Both the position numbers and the translations under genes were made by a program. The notes below the pieces were generated by a model. The model made no database searches, was not told where the DNA came from, and worked only from the letters and a program-made list of their open reading frames with translations. From assembly GCA_026399755.1 (NCBI GenBank), contig JAPLQI010000137.1, positions 62,001-126,000 on the forward strand: 64,000 nucleotides of DNA, given 5' to 3'. The stretch comes from Pseudomonadota bacterium (GTDB taxonomy: Bacteria > Pseudomonadota > Gammaproteobacteria > Burkholderiales > Chitinibacteraceae). Shown piece by piece: positions 1 to 11,781 of this stretch. Position 1 is the stretch's first letter. Every line of letters begins with the position of its first letter.

Positions 1-318
1 CTGGCGACTGCCGCGAATGAAGTGACTCGCGGGCCAAATGCATTGCGCTTGCATCACAAATGGGGCCGCGCAATTAATCTCGTTGAAGCCGAAACCATTA
101 CCGAACAACTCCTCACGGTGCTCAATCAACACTTGGCAGCATCAACATGGTTAGCGGCAGCGCATATCACCATCGCCGATATCGCTCTCTACCCCTATAT
201 CGCCCTAGCTAGCGAAGGCAAAGTCGATCTGCACCGCTTTCCGGCAATCGTGGCTTGGATGAAGCAAATCCAAAGCTTGCACGGTTACGTGAGCATGGCT
301 GGCATCGACACTTATTAA
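1..318 (+). CDS. Glutathione S-transferase, C-terminal part (5' truncated by window edge)
   Basis: The reading frame is open from base 1, so the gene starts before the window. The visible 105 residues look like the all-helical C-terminal domain of a glutathione S-transferase: after a region with HHKW and GRAINL comes WLAAAHITIADIALYPYI, which matches the conserved N-capping and hydrophobic staple stretch (T-I-A-D) of that domain, then a PAIVAWMKQI helix. The N-terminal thioredoxin-like half that binds glutathione is outside the window, so the class and substrate cannot be given. The next gene starts 24 bases downstream on the same strand, so the two may be co-transcribed. The family call is fairly sure. 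Confidence 0.8.
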   Translation: MATAANEVTRGPNALRLHHKWGRAINLVEAETITEQLLTVLNQHLAASTWLAAAHITIADIALYPYIALASEGKVDLHRFPAIVAWMKQIQSLHGYVSMAGIDTY

Positions 319-342
319 TTAAATATCAATCAAGGATTAACC

Positions 343-816
343 ATGAACCCCGAACTACGCCCACCACTCCCCCCATTTACCCGCGAAACGGCAGCGCAAA
401 AAGTACGCATGGCTGAAGATGGCTGGAATTCGCGTGACCCACAACGCGTCGCATTGGCCTATACGCCCGATACCATTTGGCGTAACCGGCATGAATTTCC
501 GCGTGGCCGTGAACAGGTCATTGAATTTCTCACACGCAAGTGGCAGCGCGAAGTGGAATATCGCCTGATCAAAGAGCTCTGGACGTTTGACGCCAATCGG
601 ATTGCGGTGCGTTTTGCCTATGAGTGGCTAGATCACAACGGCCAGTGGTTTCGCTCGTATGGCAATGAAAATTGGGAATTTGATGCCCAAGGTTTGATGC
701 ATCGCCGCTTCGCCAGTATCAATGATTTAGCCATTGCTGAATCCGAGCGACTATTTCATTGGCCCCAAGGTCGTCGACCTGATCATCACCCAAGTTTAAG
801 CGAATTGGGTTTATAG
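343..816 (+). CDS. DUF1348 / NTF2-like small protein
   Basis: A 157-residue cytoplasmic protein with the features of the DUF1348 group of the NTF2-like (SnoaL-type) fold: an N-terminal helix ([24 protein letters not shown]), the segment [23 protein letters not shown] and a curved sheet region with [24 protein letters not shown]. Members of this fold are often small-molecule isomerases, dehydratases or uncharacterised binding proteins, and DUF1348 itself has no established reaction known to me. The start is supported by an AAGGA motif six bases before the ATG. It follows a glutathione S-transferase gene on the same strand, which hints at a detoxification role, but that is only inference. Confidence 0.8.
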   Translation: MNPELRPPLPPFTRETAAQKVRMAEDGWNSRDPQRVALAYTPDTIWRNRHEFPRGREQVIEFLTRKWQREVEYRLIKELWTFDANRIAVRFAYEWLDHNGQWFRSYGNENWEFDAQGLMHRRFASINDLAIAESERLFHWPQGRRPDHHPSLSELGL

Positions 817-961
817 CTAATTGAATGCATAGCCACTCTTTGGACAGACTGAGGCAGACTGAAATCCATACGCAAGCCTAGTGCCAGATGGTGTCTCGCT
901 GTGGTTTTTTCGCCTAGCAGAAACGGCCACTTTGCCGCCGCGCAGTAGAGAATGAGCGCAT

Positions 962-1204
962 AGGTCGAGATTCGGGCTGCAGACACTCACCGAGCTACAG
1001 CATCATATTTACAGCCGCAGGTTTGAGGCTGAAGTATTGATTTGGGAATACATCGAAATTTTTTACCATCGCCAGCGACGCCACACGCGCCTAGGCAAGC
1101 TATCCCCGGCCGCGCGTTTGCACAAAATTCAACAGGCTCGCGATCGAGATTTGAGTGATGTATGCCTAGGGTTATCAGAACGGGCCACACTGCCTCTGAC
1201 GTAA
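962..1204 (+). pseudogene. IS3-family transposase (OrfB) C-terminal remnant
   Basis: This frame lacks a start codon, so an ORF finder misses it. It reads YSRRFEAEVLIWEYIEIF, then [20 protein letters not shown], ending at a TAA at 1202. This closely resembles the end of IS3-family DDE transposases, whose last part typically has an EYIE-FYN-RRHS-LGYLSP pattern including the final catalytic Glu region. Nothing before base 960 in this frame continues the transposase, and no inverted terminal repeats were found, so it is a dead fragment. It lies just before a terminator-like hairpin and could mark an old insertion scar between the NTF2-like gene and the ast operon. Confidence 0.75.
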
Positions 1205-1205
1205 A

Positions 1206-1234
1206 AAAAGCGAAAGCATCACGCTTTCGCTTTT
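1206..1234. terminator. Hairpin terminator after astE (could act both ways)
   Basis: A perfect 12-base-pair inverted repeat (AAAAGCGAAAGC and its complement) flanks a five-base loop, ATCAC. One side ends in a T run and the other, read on the minus strand, does as well. It sits 20 bases beyond the astE stop codon, so it probably ends the ast transcript and may also stop readthrough from the plus strand. Confidence 0.8.
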
Positions 1235-1253
1235 AAATTTACGGCACGATAAT

Positions 1254-2276
1254 TTAACGCGAATAGCCATCAGCGGGAACAATTACAAGCCCCGCCCGCT
1301 GCCCTATTTCAACATGAGGATTAGGGAAAATCACCCGAGCCTGATCTTCATTGACCACATGCTGAATATCACCATCCTCTGCCAGCACAGTGCCGATTGG
1401 TAATGGTGAAAAATTATCCATTTTGGCATCAACACGTAAAACAAAGTCTTCGCTTTGTTTTACGATCTCACGCGAAACTTTAAACAAGCGGACATGCGCA
1501 GGCACGACATCACAATCAGGTAGCTCACCACTGATCAAGCCTTCTAAATAAGCCTGCATTTTGCTCAAATCAACGTCGGTGTTCTGCCCAAAAGGCTGGG
1601 CTCGGCCCAGCTCTATCGTAAAGGCCGCTGCGCCGCAGTGCTGGCTAGAGAAAAATGAAAAGGTGGTGGAGGTGGTCGATTGCAGCAGTACCGCATCCAC
1701 ACCTGCACAGGCTAAGCGTGCCACTTGCAAAGGATCAAAATCGCGGCCATGCGGCGGCAAAGGATAGATGGCAAATTTTTCAATTAAGGAGCCATGAATC
1801 GCCGTGTGTAAATCGTAATGCAGGCGCGGCTTACCATCTTGAAACGATCTGGAAAAAAACCGCATCAGCTGCATTTCCAGCATGGCGGCACGGCGGGCTT
1901 CGTCACCATCTTCTACATCAGGCAGGCGGCAAAACAAGCGATTCATGTCTTGATCAATGCAACGCACGCCTTGGCGCATCGCTTCAATATTGCCAAACAC
2001 ACAGAGCACCCGTGCGCGCACCCTGAGCTGGCCGTCTAAAATCTGGCTGACAATCTGGTCAAGCATTTCTATCGGCGCTGTTTCATTGCCATGAATGCCA
2101 CAGCTCAACACCACATCTAGTTGCCTATCGCTTGGGTCTTTAGGCTCGAAGCGAATCACCCCTTCGTCCATCACCTGTACATGCGTGCCGTTAGGTAAAC
2201 AATACGGCAAGGAAATGCAAGTCTTGCCCGCCAAGGCTTGCGCTAAAAAAGATTGTTCTAAACAAGAGTTACTCAT
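1254..2276 (-). CDS. astE: Succinylglutamate desuccinylase
   Basis: Catalyses the last step of the arginine succinyltransferase pathway: N-succinylglutamate plus water to glutamate and succinate. The 340-residue product is an M14-type zinc hydrolase: the motif SCGIHGNETAP supplies the zinc ligands His and Glu, and YDLHTAIHGS supplies the third zinc ligand His; later come FTIELGRAQPFGQN, with the catalytic Glu, and a C-terminal beta domain. The open frame extends 45 codons upstream, but that part is not family-like; the ATG at 2276 gives MSNSCLEQSFL and the usual length of about 320-340 residues. It is the last gene of astA-astD-astB-astE, separated from astB by a terminator-like hairpin, so its expression may be partly independent. 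Confidence 0.93.
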   Translation of the reverse strand: MSNSCLEQSFLAQALAGKTCISLPYCLPNGTHVQVMDEGVIRFEPKDPSDRQLDVVLSCGIHGNETAPIEMLDQIVSQILDGQLRVRARVLCVFGNIEAMRQGVRCIDQDMNRLFCRLPDVEDGDEARRAAMLEMQLMRFFSRSFQDGKPRLHYDLHTAIHGSLIEKFAIYPLPPHGRDFDPLQVARLACAGVDAVLLQSTTSTTFSFFSSQHCGAAAFTIELGRAQPFGQNTDVDLSKMQAYLEGLISGELPDCDVVPAHVRLFKVSREIVKQSEDFVLRVDAKMDNFSPLPIGTVLAEDGDIQHVVNEDQARVIFPNPHVEIGQRAGLVIVPADGYSR

Positions 2277-2392
2277 TTTAGGTCTGATCTTCTGGCGGCT
2301 GATTAGTCTAGTAGATGGCTGCGAGGGCATGCCGCCTATAAATGCCCATGCATTCTGTCGCTCAAATCCAAGTTTTGTGTAAGCAAAGCCAG

Positions 2393-2421
2393 AAATAAAG
2401 AGGGGCGCCACGCGCCCCTCT
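2393..2421 (-). terminator. Hairpin between astB and astE
   Basis: The sequence AGAGGGGCG, a short loop and CGCCCCTCT (2399-2421) form a GC-rich nine-base-pair stem. On the minus strand it is followed by CTTTATTT, as expected for an intrinsic terminator. It begins nine bases after the astB stop and about 120 bases before the astE start, so it could lower astE expression relative to astADB. Confidence 0.7.
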
Positions 2422-2429
2422 TCTACTTA

Positions 2430-3766
2430 TCAAGCCAGCTGGCAAGGATAAATCGAGCCTAAATGTAAAATCTGTGTCAGCTCATCCAGCGCGGTGCGCA
2501 CTTCAATAATTAGCTTAGGATCAGCCAAATCTGCTTCGGTGAGGCGATCACGATAATGCTGATCAACCCACGTATTTAATTTAGCAAACAGTGTGTCGTT
2601 CATCCAGATATGTGGATTCACCGCCGCCAGCTCTTGCTCTTTCAAAGCCACACGTAAACGTAAGCAAGCTGGGCCGCCACCGTTTTGCATGCTTTGCTTT
2701 AAATCGAACACCATTAGCTCGGCAATCGGGCCATTGCTGGCCAGCATGCCTTGCAGGTAATCCCAAACGGCAGGAGTCGCACGGCATTCATCCGGCACGA
2801 CTAAATTTTGTCGGCCATCAGCACGCGCTAACAATTGGCTATTAAACAGATAGGACTTCACCGCATCGGCCACACTCACTTGCGCCAGCGGCACTTCAAT
2901 CACTTGCAAACCACCACCTAGCTTTGCGTCTAGCTCGGCATATACGGCCGCTTGGCGCAAAAAGGCCGTTTCGTGGCTAAACAACACATTTTGATTGCCG
3001 ACCGAAATCACGTCATTGTGAAATACGCCCGCATCAATCACTGCTGGGTTTTGCTGAGCAAACACTATATGGTCGGCGTTTAAGCCATGTAAGCGCGCAA
3101 TCGCCTCTCCGGCCTCACGCGTTTGACGAGCAGGGAATTTCTGCGGCTCAACGCCACCGCCCCAATGCTGGCGACCATAGACAAAAAACTCCACCCCGGT
3201 CTGGCCATAGTCGTGACAAAAGCGGGTGTGGTTTGCTGCGCCTTCATCGCCAAACACGGCCTGCATAGGTAGCGCATCATGATGCGCAAAGACCGCATCG
3301 TTATTAAACATGGCTTTGAGCGAGCGGGTGGTTTGAGCGTGCTCGATGGCGCGGTGAAATTTATTTTGTAAATTAGCCGCGGTAAAGTGCACTCGCCCGT
3401 CCAAGGTATCTGCGGAAGGGCTAACGGTTGCGGCATTGGCTGTCCACATACTGGATGCGGACGACACATTGGCAAGTAAACCCGGCGTGGCTTTAGCCAC
3501 CGCCGCCAAAACGCTGGCGTCATCCCCCGCAAAGCCCAAGTCACGCAATAGGCCAATGGCCGGGCGCTCTTGCGGTACAAATACGCCCTGCTTATAGCCC
3601 ATATCGGCCAACGCTTTCATTTTGGCAAGGCCTTGCTTAGCCGCTTCACGCGGGTTGGCGGCTTTATTGGCATTGGACGTAGAGGCCACATTACCAAATG
3701 AATGTCCACCATAATGGTGAGTTGGGCCAACTAAACCATCAAAATTTGCTTCAAAACTACTCGACA

Positions 3767-3767
<1 letters not shown>
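2430..3767 (-). CDS. astB: N-succinylarginine dihydrolase
   Basis: Hydrolyses N2-succinylarginine to N2-succinylornithine, two ammonia and CO2, the second step of the pathway. The 445-residue product has the expected family features: the N-terminal [21 protein letters not shown] segment, an [17 protein letters not shown] region with the catalytic His, and the C-terminal [12 protein letters not shown] segment holding the nucleophilic Cys. It belongs to the guanidino-group modifying (pentein) fold. The start is the second ATG of an ATGATG pair; AAAGGAG lies five bases before it, and the astD stop TGA lies inside the pair, so the two genes are probably translationally coupled. The longer frame to 3854 runs inside astD and is not needed. 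Confidence 0.95.
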
Positions 3768-5236
<1,469 letters not shown>

Positions 5237-6262
5237 CTACTCCTTGGCAGACAACAGTACCGCTCGGACTTGCTCGCCATCCGCAATGCCCAGCTTATCC
5301 AACACATCTTGCGTTAATTGCAAGCCATGCTTGGTTTTATGTCCCATCGCAAGGGCGCATCGAAAGCCCACCAGTCTGCGATTAGACACCAACCAAGGCA
5401 CAGCCTCATCAGCAGCAACAGGAAGCAGCTCCGCCACATAGCTGCAACTTGCCCGCACCGCGCGAATTTGATGAAGCTCGCATTCCAGCGTTGGGCCTGC
5501 GTCAAAAATATCCACATAGCCTTGGTAGCGAAACCCTTCGGCCTCGAGCATGGCGCGGGCGGGCCGCGTTGCGGCATGCACTTCAGCAATCGACTCACGC
5601 GCCTCGATCGGCAAAAAGCAGGTGTAAATCGGGTGCTGTGGCATCAGCTCGGCAATAAAAGACTTACTGCCTACATAGGATAAGAAATCGGCACGGGCAA
5701 AATCCATGCGGAAGAAATGCCGCCCCAAGCTTTCCCAAAAAGGCGAAATACCCTCTTCATCCGAAATGCCGCGCATTTCAGCAATAATTCGGTGCGAGAA
5801 GCGCTCGCTATGCTCAGCCATAAATAAGAAACGTGCCTTAGACAGCAGGCTACCATTGCCATCTTTACGGTAACGCGGCAGCAAAAACAGCGAACACAGC
5901 TCGCTGGAGCCTGTCATATCGCTATTCAAAAATAGCGTTTCCAGCTGTTTATAAATACCCAGCTCACGCGACGCATGCACATTAATGCCCACGCGATAGT
6001 TGTACCAAGTTTCATGCATGCCAACGGCAGACTCAATCGCCGAAGTACCGACAATTTTCCCCGTCGACTCGTCTTCCAGCACAAACACATAGCTTGCATC
6101 CGCTGCATCAGGGGCATCGGCATGCAGCGATGTTTCGCTCGCCAAAATACGCGCCGACAAACGATCAGGATTCGCTTGCAGGGTTGTCACCCCTACACCG
6201 GCTTCTTTCGCTAAAGCCAGTAACTCAGGTAAATCGCCAATCTCAATAGGGCGAATCAACAT
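5237..6262 (-). CDS. astA: Arginine N-succinyltransferase
   Basis: First enzyme of the pathway: transfers succinyl from succinyl-CoA to the alpha-amino group of arginine. The 341-residue sequence matches AstA in length and in key parts: the N-terminal RPIEIGDLPELLALAKEAGVG segment typical of an N-acyltransferase fold, SSELCSLFLLPRYRKDGNG in the CoA-binding region, and the downstream FWESLGRHFFRMDF and ELMPQHPIY segments. The start is preceded by AAAGGAG at about nine bases. It leads the minus-strand operon; astC, the succinylornithine transaminase gene that starts this operon in E. coli, is not present, so the third step must be done by an enzyme encoded elsewhere (ArgD or AstC type). Confidence 0.95.
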   Translation of the reverse strand: MLIRPIEIGDLPELLALAKEAGVGVTTLQANPDRLSARILASETSLHADAPDAADASYVFVLEDESTGKIVGTSAIESAVGMHETWYNYRVGINVHASRELGIYKQLETLFLNSDMTGSSELCSLFLLPRYRKDGNGSLLSKARFLFMAEHSERFSHRIIAEMRGISDEEGISPFWESLGRHFFRMDFARADFLSYVGSKSFIAELMPQHPIYTCFLPIEARESIAEVHAATRPARAMLEAEGFRYQGYVDIFDAGPTLECELHQIRAVRASCSYVAELLPVAADEAVPWLVSNRRLVGFRCALAMGHKTKHGLQLTQDVLDKLGIADGEQVRAVLLSAKE

Positions 6263-6772
6263 TCACAAAACTCCTTTTAACCTTCAACTTAAGCTCGATT
6301 AATGCGTATTTCATCGCGGCGAAACAAGCGCTAACAGCGAGCAACATAAAGCTTATTTTTTAGGCGCCGCCCATTCACCATCAGGCCTAATTATACGAAG
6401 CCGCCATCACCATAAGCCACTCCGCTTTATTCGCTGGGCGGGCAATTTAATACCTAGCAAGGCATGCAAACCGACTCGAATCCTATTTTTCAATCTAACA
6501 AAGCCCACGTTTCATTACATCGGGACAAGCCCCAACCATTGGGTATGCCCTTGTAAATAGAGCGTAATTTAGTATCTATCTTTCAACTTGGCTCAATATT
6601 GACTATGAATAACACATCAATTGTGACTTGCAGATATCAAAATGAATCGCTCATACCGCCAATGTAAATGCCTGCAGTCTAAAGTACGAGCTTAAGCAGA
6701 ATAATCACCGTGCCCTGCTATAGAGCACCCCTGACTTAAATTTTCAGCAAACGCTTATACAGGATGTTACAA
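6263..6772. other. Intergenic region between the divergent ast operon and the chemosensory cluster
   Basis: About 510 bases without a credible gene, lying between two divergently transcribed operons, so it should contain both promoters. It is AT-rich toward the right. I looked for a sigma-54 site, ArgR-type boxes and a flagellar sigma-28 site, and found none that fits the consensus spacing. A TTGACT at 6599 faces the chemosensory genes but has no good -10 partner. Confidence 0.6.
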
Positions 6773-7096
6773 ATGGCCGTAACGCATAAAATCAATAATG
6801 AGCTATGTACGATATCCATCAGCGGCGAAATGTCTATTTATACCGCGAAACTCACCCAAGAAGCGCTAATGGAATTACTACAGTCAGGAGAAGAGATCCA
6901 TCTCAACTTATCAGAGGTGAACGAAATTGATAGCGTGGGTATTCAGCTTTTAATTAGCTTAAAAAAATATGCACATGAAAAAAATATCGTACTGCAATTC
7001 CATGCACACAGTCAGTGCGTCCTTGATGTCATCGATCTTTACAATATTGCAGCCGAATTGGGTGATCCCTTAGTGCTTACCCAACGTCAGGAGTAA
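6773..7096 (+). CDS. STAS-domain protein of a chemosensory cluster
   Basis: A 107-residue single-domain protein of the STAS (anti-sigma-factor antagonist) fold. It has the beta-alpha pattern of the family, with a conserved helix-capping NEIDSVGIQLLISLKKYA whose Ser in the DSVG motif is the usual phosphorylation site, and a C-terminal DVIDLYNIAAEL helix. STAS proteins are switched by phosphorylation and bind partner kinases or phosphatases; here the neighbour is cheA, three bases downstream, so it may be an accessory of the signalling complex. The frame also opens at 6764, but the ATG at 6773 has AGG at a workable distance and the first one has no room for a ribosome site. Confidence 0.85.
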   Translation: MAVTHKINNELCTISISGEMSIYTAKLTQEALMELLQSGEEIHLNLSEVNEIDSVGIQLLISLKKYAHEKNIVLQFHAHSQCVLDVIDLYNIAAELGDPLVLTQRQE

Positions 7097-7099
7097 AGC

Positions 7100-9298
7100 A
7101 TGGATTTAAACAGCGCCAGAGCCGCCCTAATCGAAGAAGCGCGCGATTTGCTTATTTCGATGGAATCTACCCTCCTAACAATGGAAGGGTCGGATATAAA
7201 TAGCGAGGAAATTGACGCTATTTTTCGCGTGGCTCATACCATCAAAGGCTCTGCTGCATTATTTTCCCTTGATTATATTGTAATCTTTACTCACAGCATG
7301 GAAAGCGTACTAGACTTAGTCAGAAGCAATGAAATACAAATCGACGGAAAAATGATTTCTATTTTATTAGACTGCAAAGATTACCTTTGCTTACTTATTA
7401 ATGCAGTAGAAAACAAAACAGAAAACATTGATCCAGATACTGTCAGTCGTGCACGCTTACTCGCACAGCTTGATGAATACCTTTTATGCTCAAAGCAAAT
7501 ACAGACAATTACCGATTCAGCACATATTGAAAAGGGAATAACAAAAAAAAATGGGGATAGCCATTGGCACTTATCTTTACGTTTCAATCAAAATGTTTTC
7601 ATTAATGGTCTAGACCCTTCTGAATTTATTCGTTACCTCGCAACTCTAGGCGAAATTATATACATCCACACCATTACTGAAAAAATACCCACACTCGACC
7701 TCATTAATACTGATTTGTGTTATTTAGGGTTTGAAATTGACCTAGAATCATCTAAAGACAAAAAAACGATAGAAAGCACTTTTGATTTCATTCGTAAAGA
7801 TAGCACCATTCGTATTTTATCACCTCACGCTAAAATCCAAGAATACATTGATCTTATTTATTCGCTCCCCGAACCACCACAGCTACTAGGTGAAATCATC
7901 CTAAAAGGCGGTTCGATCACACCTTTAGAGCTGGAAGAAATTCTTCATATTCAAAAAACCGAACCCAATCGGCAATTAGGCCGTATTTTTGTTGAAGAAA
8001 AAATGGTTGCAGCTCCCGTGGTGGCTGCCGCATTGCAAAAACAGAAGCAAAGCGAAGATACAAAGAAAAGTGAATTAAAATTTATCAAAGTTGAAGCCGG
8101 CAAACTGGACATGCTCATTAATATGGTTGGCGAATTAGTCATTGCAGGTTCTGCCGCCAATTTGATTTCAAAAACAAACAAAGATCCTGCCGTAGGAGAA
8201 GCCTGTGCAAACATTTCTGACTTAGTAGAAAAAATACGAGATAGCGCACTAAATTTAAGAATGGTTCAAATAAAAGAAGTATTTGATCGCATCCCAAGGG
8301 TTATCCGTGACGCGGCCAAAAATTTAGACAAACTAATCAATTTAAAATTAATCGGAACAGAAACTGAGCTAGATAAAAGCATGATAGAAAAGCTCAGCGA
8401 TCCTTTGATGCACATCGTTCGTAATGCTGTAGACCATGGCATTGAGCTACCTGAAACAAGAATTGCCAATGGCAAACCCGCCCATGGCGAAATCATCCTC
8501 AATGCGTTTCATGACTCTGGCAGTGTAGTCATCGAAATATCCGATGATGGCGCGGGCCTCAATAAAGATCGAATTATCAAAAAAGCAATTGAAAAAAAAC
8601 TAATTAGCCAAAAATCAATTCTGAGTGAATATGAAATTTACCAGCTTATTTTTGAGGCTGGATTCTCTACGGCAGAAAAAGTAACCCACCTCTCTGGCCG
8701 AGGGGTAGGTATGGATGTGGTTAAACGAAATATTGAACAATTACGTGGTGAAGTAGAAGTTCTATCAGAAGAAGGAACGGGCAGTATATTTCGAATTCGC
8801 CTTCCCTTAACAATGGCCATTATTGATGGCTTTCAGGTCATGGTTGCCGGAGCTACTTTTGTTATTCCGCTCGATCTGGTATTAGAATGTGCCGAGCTTG
8901 CCCCTAATGATGAACAGCATAATTTTGTGAATCTACGCGGTAAAGTATTGCCCTTTGTTCGATTACGCGATTTATTTGATCTTCCTGAAAACAAAACAAT
9001 TAAAGAAAATATTGTGGTTGTTCAATATGGTCAAAATCGTGCTGGATTAGTCGTTGATAAGTTAATTGGCGAACTTCAAGCTGTAATCAAACCATTAGGC
9101 CGATTATTCAAAGAATTAAAAGGAATTAGTGGGTCAACCATTTTAGGATCTGGCCAAGTCGCTTTAATTTTAGACGTTGCACAACTCATTCAATTTGCAC
9201 ATAAAAAATCGAGCCACGCCACGCCAAGTGAATTAACAAATATCCCCACAAAAACGACTCAAGAAGAAAATAAAGGAAATTACAATGATTTGGTTTGA
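7100..9298 (+). CDS. cheA: Chemotaxis histidine kinase CheA
   Basis: The 732-residue sensor kinase takes signals from the receptor-CheW complex and passes phosphate to response regulators. Domains seen: an HPt domain (residues 1-120) with the phosphorylated His46 in [10 protein letters not shown]; a middle region (about 155-320) with an HWHLSLRF segment that may bind receivers; the dimerisation helices starting at [26 protein letters not shown] (about 326-351); an ATPase domain with the N box [12 protein letters not shown] (438-449), DDGAGLN (482-488) and [10 protein letters not shown] (531-540); and a C-terminal CheW-like domain from about 573. It overlaps the following receptor gene by 14 bases, so the two are probably made together. 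Confidence 0.96.
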   Translation: MDLNSARAALIEEARDLLISMESTLLTMEGSDINSEEIDAIFRVAHTIKGSAALFSLDYIVIFTHSMESVLDLVRSNEIQIDGKMISILLDCKDYLCLLINAVENKTENIDPDTVSRARLLAQLDEYLLCSKQIQTITDSAHIEKGITKKNGDSHWHLSLRFNQNVFINGLDPSEFIRYLATLGEIIYIHTITEKIPTLDLINTDLCYLGFEIDLESSKDKKTIESTFDFIRKDSTIRILSPHAKIQEYIDLIYSLPEPPQLLGEIILKGGSITPLELEEILHIQKTEPNRQLGRIFVEEKMVAAPVVAAALQKQKQSEDTKKSELKFIKVEAGKLDMLINMVGELVIAGSAANLISKTNKDPAVGEACANISDLVEKIRDSALNLRMVQIKEVFDRIPRVIRDAAKNLDKLINLKLIGTETELDKSMIEKLSDPLMHIVRNAVDHGIELPETRIANGKPAHGEIILNAFHDSGSVVIEISDDGAGLNKDRIIKKAIEKKLISQKSILSEYEIYQLIFEAGFSTAEKVTHLSGRGVGMDVVKRNIEQLRGEVEVLSEEGTGSIFRIRLPLTMAIIDGFQVMVAGATFVIPLDLVLECAELAPNDEQHNFVNLRGKVLPFVRLRDLFDLPENKTIKENIVVVQYGQNRAGLVVDKLIGELQAVIKPLGRLFKELKGISGSTILGSGQVALILDVAQLIQFAHKKSSHATPSELTNIPTKTTQEENKGNYNDLV

Positions 9299-10856
9299 TA
9301 ATTTAAAACTTGGAAAAAAACTGATCATTACCTTTATGGCGATCGCCAGCATGTCGCTCGTCACGGGAATTGTCGGCATGACAAGAGTTATTGAAACATC
9401 CGAATTATTAAACACCATGTACCTGAATAAACTAGTGCCCATAAAAGACATTTCTGAAGCACATATCAATGCAGTGCAAATCACGAGACGGCTGAATTTT
9501 TATTTACTAACCCAAGATGAAAAACTACGGGCTGATACTTTGCATTTAATCAAAGGTCATGAAAATGAGATGCTAACCTATATAGAAAAATACCAAAGCA
9601 ACGAGCATGCCAAAGACAATGAGATTATATTAAAAGAACTCCCACCCTTGTTACATAAATTTAAAAACGCACAAAACCATTTCATTAGTGTGGCCAATCA
9701 ACATGGAGATGAAGAAGCAAGACTTATTATCTTGAATGAAGTCCGACCTGTTTTCATTGAAATTGAAGATTTATTTAATGTATTGAGCAATAACAATGCG
9801 GCGAGTAGCAAGCAATTATTTGAAACGGCCATCACGCTCTCTGAGCGTATTAAACAATGGATGTTTCTTCTGGTCTTCGCCATATTTCTTATTGCTATCA
9901 GCATGGCGCTATACATGACAAAAAAAATAACTCAACAAATTGGCGGGGAGCCAAATGAAGCGGTTCGCCCAGCCAATAAGGTGGCCGCTGGCGATTTAAC
10001 GATTAAAACGGCCTTAATGAGCGGCGATCAAAGCAGCATCTTATTTGCCCTTCAAACCATGACCGACACGCTTAACCGCATTATCTGCGATGTGCATAGC
10101 ACCTCTGACACCCTTGCCAGCGCATCAGAGCAAGTTAATGCTTCATCACAAAATCTATCGCAAAGTACATCAGAGCAAGCCGCGAGCATAGAAGAAACCA
10201 GCGCATCTTTAGAGCAAATTACGGGCACGATTTCACAAAACAACGACAATGCAAAAGTCACCGAAGGTATCGCAAGTAAAGCTTCAGGCAAGGCCATTGA
10301 AGGTGGCGCAGCGGTTGCCGCTACCGTTTTGGCGATGCAGCAAATTGCCAGCCGTATCAGAATTATCGACGATATTGCCTACCAAACTAATTTATTAGCC
10401 CTTAATGCCGCTATTGAGGCCGCCCGGGCTGGCGAGCATGGCAAGGGTTTTGCTGTCGTAGCAGCGGAAGTACGTAAGCTTGCAGAGCGCAGTCAGATTG
10501 CGTCTCAAGAAATTGGCGAGCTGGCGAGTAATAGCCTAATACAAGCAGCAGGAGCTGGAGAGCGCCTTGATGAGATCGTGCCTTTAATTAAACGAACAGC
10601 CGATTTAGTTGAAGAAATCTCCGCGGCTTCACAAGAGCAATCCAGCGGCATTGAGCAAATTAATGCCGCAGTAAGCCAGCTATCCATGGTAACCCAAGGC
10701 AACGCCGCCGCCGCAGAAGAGCTAACCTCTACTGCAGAAGAACTCTCTGTTTGCGCATCTCGCCTACAAACGATGATTGGCTTTTTTCAAACAGATCAGT
10801 CTGCGCAAAATATAGCCACTATAAAACCAGCACACTCTATTCGCTCCCCATTTTAG
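9285..10856 (+). CDS. Methyl-accepting chemotaxis protein
   Basis: A 523-residue transmembrane receptor. It has a first membrane helix (about residues 12-32), a periplasmic helical domain of about 160 residues of the four-helix-bundle (4HB_MCP) type, a second membrane helix (about 192-212), a HAMP-like linker and a long coiled-coil signalling domain. The kinase-control tip is intact: [20 protein letters not shown] and [20 protein letters not shown] (about 362-403). Glu/Gln-rich stretches on both arms could be methylation sites. There is no C-terminal NWETF-type pentapeptide for CheR/CheB tethering. The ligand cannot be predicted. The gene begins inside the end of cheA, which suggests a dedicated receptor for this kinase. 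Confidence 0.93.
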   Translation: MIWFDNLKLGKKLIITFMAIASMSLVTGIVGMTRVIETSELLNTMYLNKLVPIKDISEAHINAVQITRRLNFYLLTQDEKLRADTLHLIKGHENEMLTYIEKYQSNEHAKDNEIILKELPPLLHKFKNAQNHFISVANQHGDEEARLIILNEVRPVFIEIEDLFNVLSNNNAASSKQLFETAITLSERIKQWMFLLVFAIFLIAISMALYMTKKITQQIGGEPNEAVRPANKVAAGDLTIKTALMSGDQSSILFALQTMTDTLNRIICDVHSTSDTLASASEQVNASSQNLSQSTSEQAASIEETSASLEQITGTISQNNDNAKVTEGIASKASGKAIEGGAAVAATVLAMQQIASRIRIIDDIAYQTNLLALNAAIEAARAGEHGKGFAVVAAEVRKLAERSQIASQEIGELASNSLIQAAGAGERLDEIVPLIKRTADLVEEISAASQEQSSGIEQINAAVSQLSMVTQGNAAAAEELTSTAEELSVCASRLQTMIGFFQTDQSAQNIATIKPAHSIRSPF

Positions 10857-10906
10857 GCCTTTGCGATAAAGATCTCTTGGTTCGCTATTAAGTAAGGAAT
10901 GAAACC

Positions 10907-11476
10907 ATGAACATCCGCAGTTTAAGAAAAAATAGCGATGAACTATCGGCAATGCCTTTGATTGAGAAAAAGCAGTACCTCACTTTTACTTTGAACCAAG
11001 AGTTATTTGCCATCATCATCCACAATATTAAGGAAATTATCGAATACGCAGGCGTCACAGAAGTCCCCCTTATGCCATCCTTTATGCATGGCGTAATTAA
11101 TATGCGGGGGGCCGTAGTGCCGGTCATTGACTTAGCCATTCGCTTTGGCAAAGGAAGCAGCCAAATTGGTCGACGCTCTTGCGTGGTGATTTTGGAAGTA
11201 TTCTTTGATGGCGAATACCACGATATGGGAATCCTTGTGGATTTAGTCAATGAAGTGATCGAAATTCCCACATCTAAAATTGAACCTGCTCCCGAGTTTG
11301 GTGCAAAAGTGCGTAGCGATTTCATTGCTGGAATAGGCACAATCAATGAAAAATTCGTAATTATTCTAGATATAAACCACGTTCTTTCCTTGGGAGAAAT
11401 GGCCAGCCTTATGGATGATGGAATTAATTCACCCCTAGAGCACAACCCCTCCCATACTTTTCACGAGTCGTACTAA
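10907..11476 (+). CDS. cheW: Chemotaxis coupling protein CheW
   Basis: This 189-residue protein is a single CheW domain that bridges receptor and kinase. Typical features are the KKQYLTFTLNQELFAIII start, IKEIIEYAGVTEVPLMPSFMHGVINMRGAVVPVIDL (with the NMRG-V-PVIDL core motif), and the second subdomain MGILVDLVNEVIEIPTSKIEP. It is slightly longer than E. coli CheW (167) owing to short tails at both ends. It follows the receptor gene by 50 bases and precedes a palindromic repeat that separates it from cheD. Confidence 0.95.
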   Translation: MNIRSLRKNSDELSAMPLIEKKQYLTFTLNQELFAIIIHNIKEIIEYAGVTEVPLMPSFMHGVINMRGAVVPVIDLAIRFGKGSSQIGRRSCVVILEVFFDGEYHDMGILVDLVNEVIEIPTSKIEPAPEFGAKVRSDFIAGIGTINEKFVIILDINHVLSLGEMASLMDDGINSPLEHNPSHTFHESY

Positions 11477-11509
11477 TCTAAGAGCTGTTGACGTTTCTTT
11501 CACCATTGC

Positions 11510-11609
11510 GCTGAGGCTAAAAATGGCTAGGCATAAGGAATGCAATGAAGGTAATAACGAGTGATTACCTAGGAGCATAACGCAGTGGATGGACGTTTTT
11601 CGCCTCAGC
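11510..11609. repeat. Imperfect palindromic element between cheW and cheD
   Basis: Two 14-base arms, GCTGAGGCTAAAAA (11510-11523) and TTTTTCGCCTCAGC (11596-11609), are complementary at 13 of 14 positions and enclose 72 bases, which themselves contain a small inverted repeat GTAAT-8-ATTAC (about 11551-11568). The arrangement matches two other elements in this window at 19056 and 50318. It may fold in the transcript and tune expression of cheD relative to cheW, or be a small non-autonomous mobile element. Confidence 0.6.
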
Positions 11610-11781
11610 CCTAATACTTAGCGAGGAAACCCCTCGCACGCAGAGGGTTGGCTATATTTTTGGAGCGGAAAAAAGTTAAAAGACGCTTATGGCACTCGTA
11701 CCAACTCGCGTCTTTTGCCTTGTTAAGCCCAAAACTGCAGCCAACGCAGTCGTAAATGAAACGTCAATAGACCCTAGCCCT

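Noticed and set aside
6661-6720. Flagellar sigma-28 promoter for the chemosensory cluster
   Set aside because: TAAAG at 6679 and a GCAGAATAA-like box follow too closely (about 8 bases instead of 11).
6263-6772. Sigma-54 or ArgR site for the ast operon
   Set aside because: No GG-10-GC spacing and no AT-rich ArgR palindrome on either strand.
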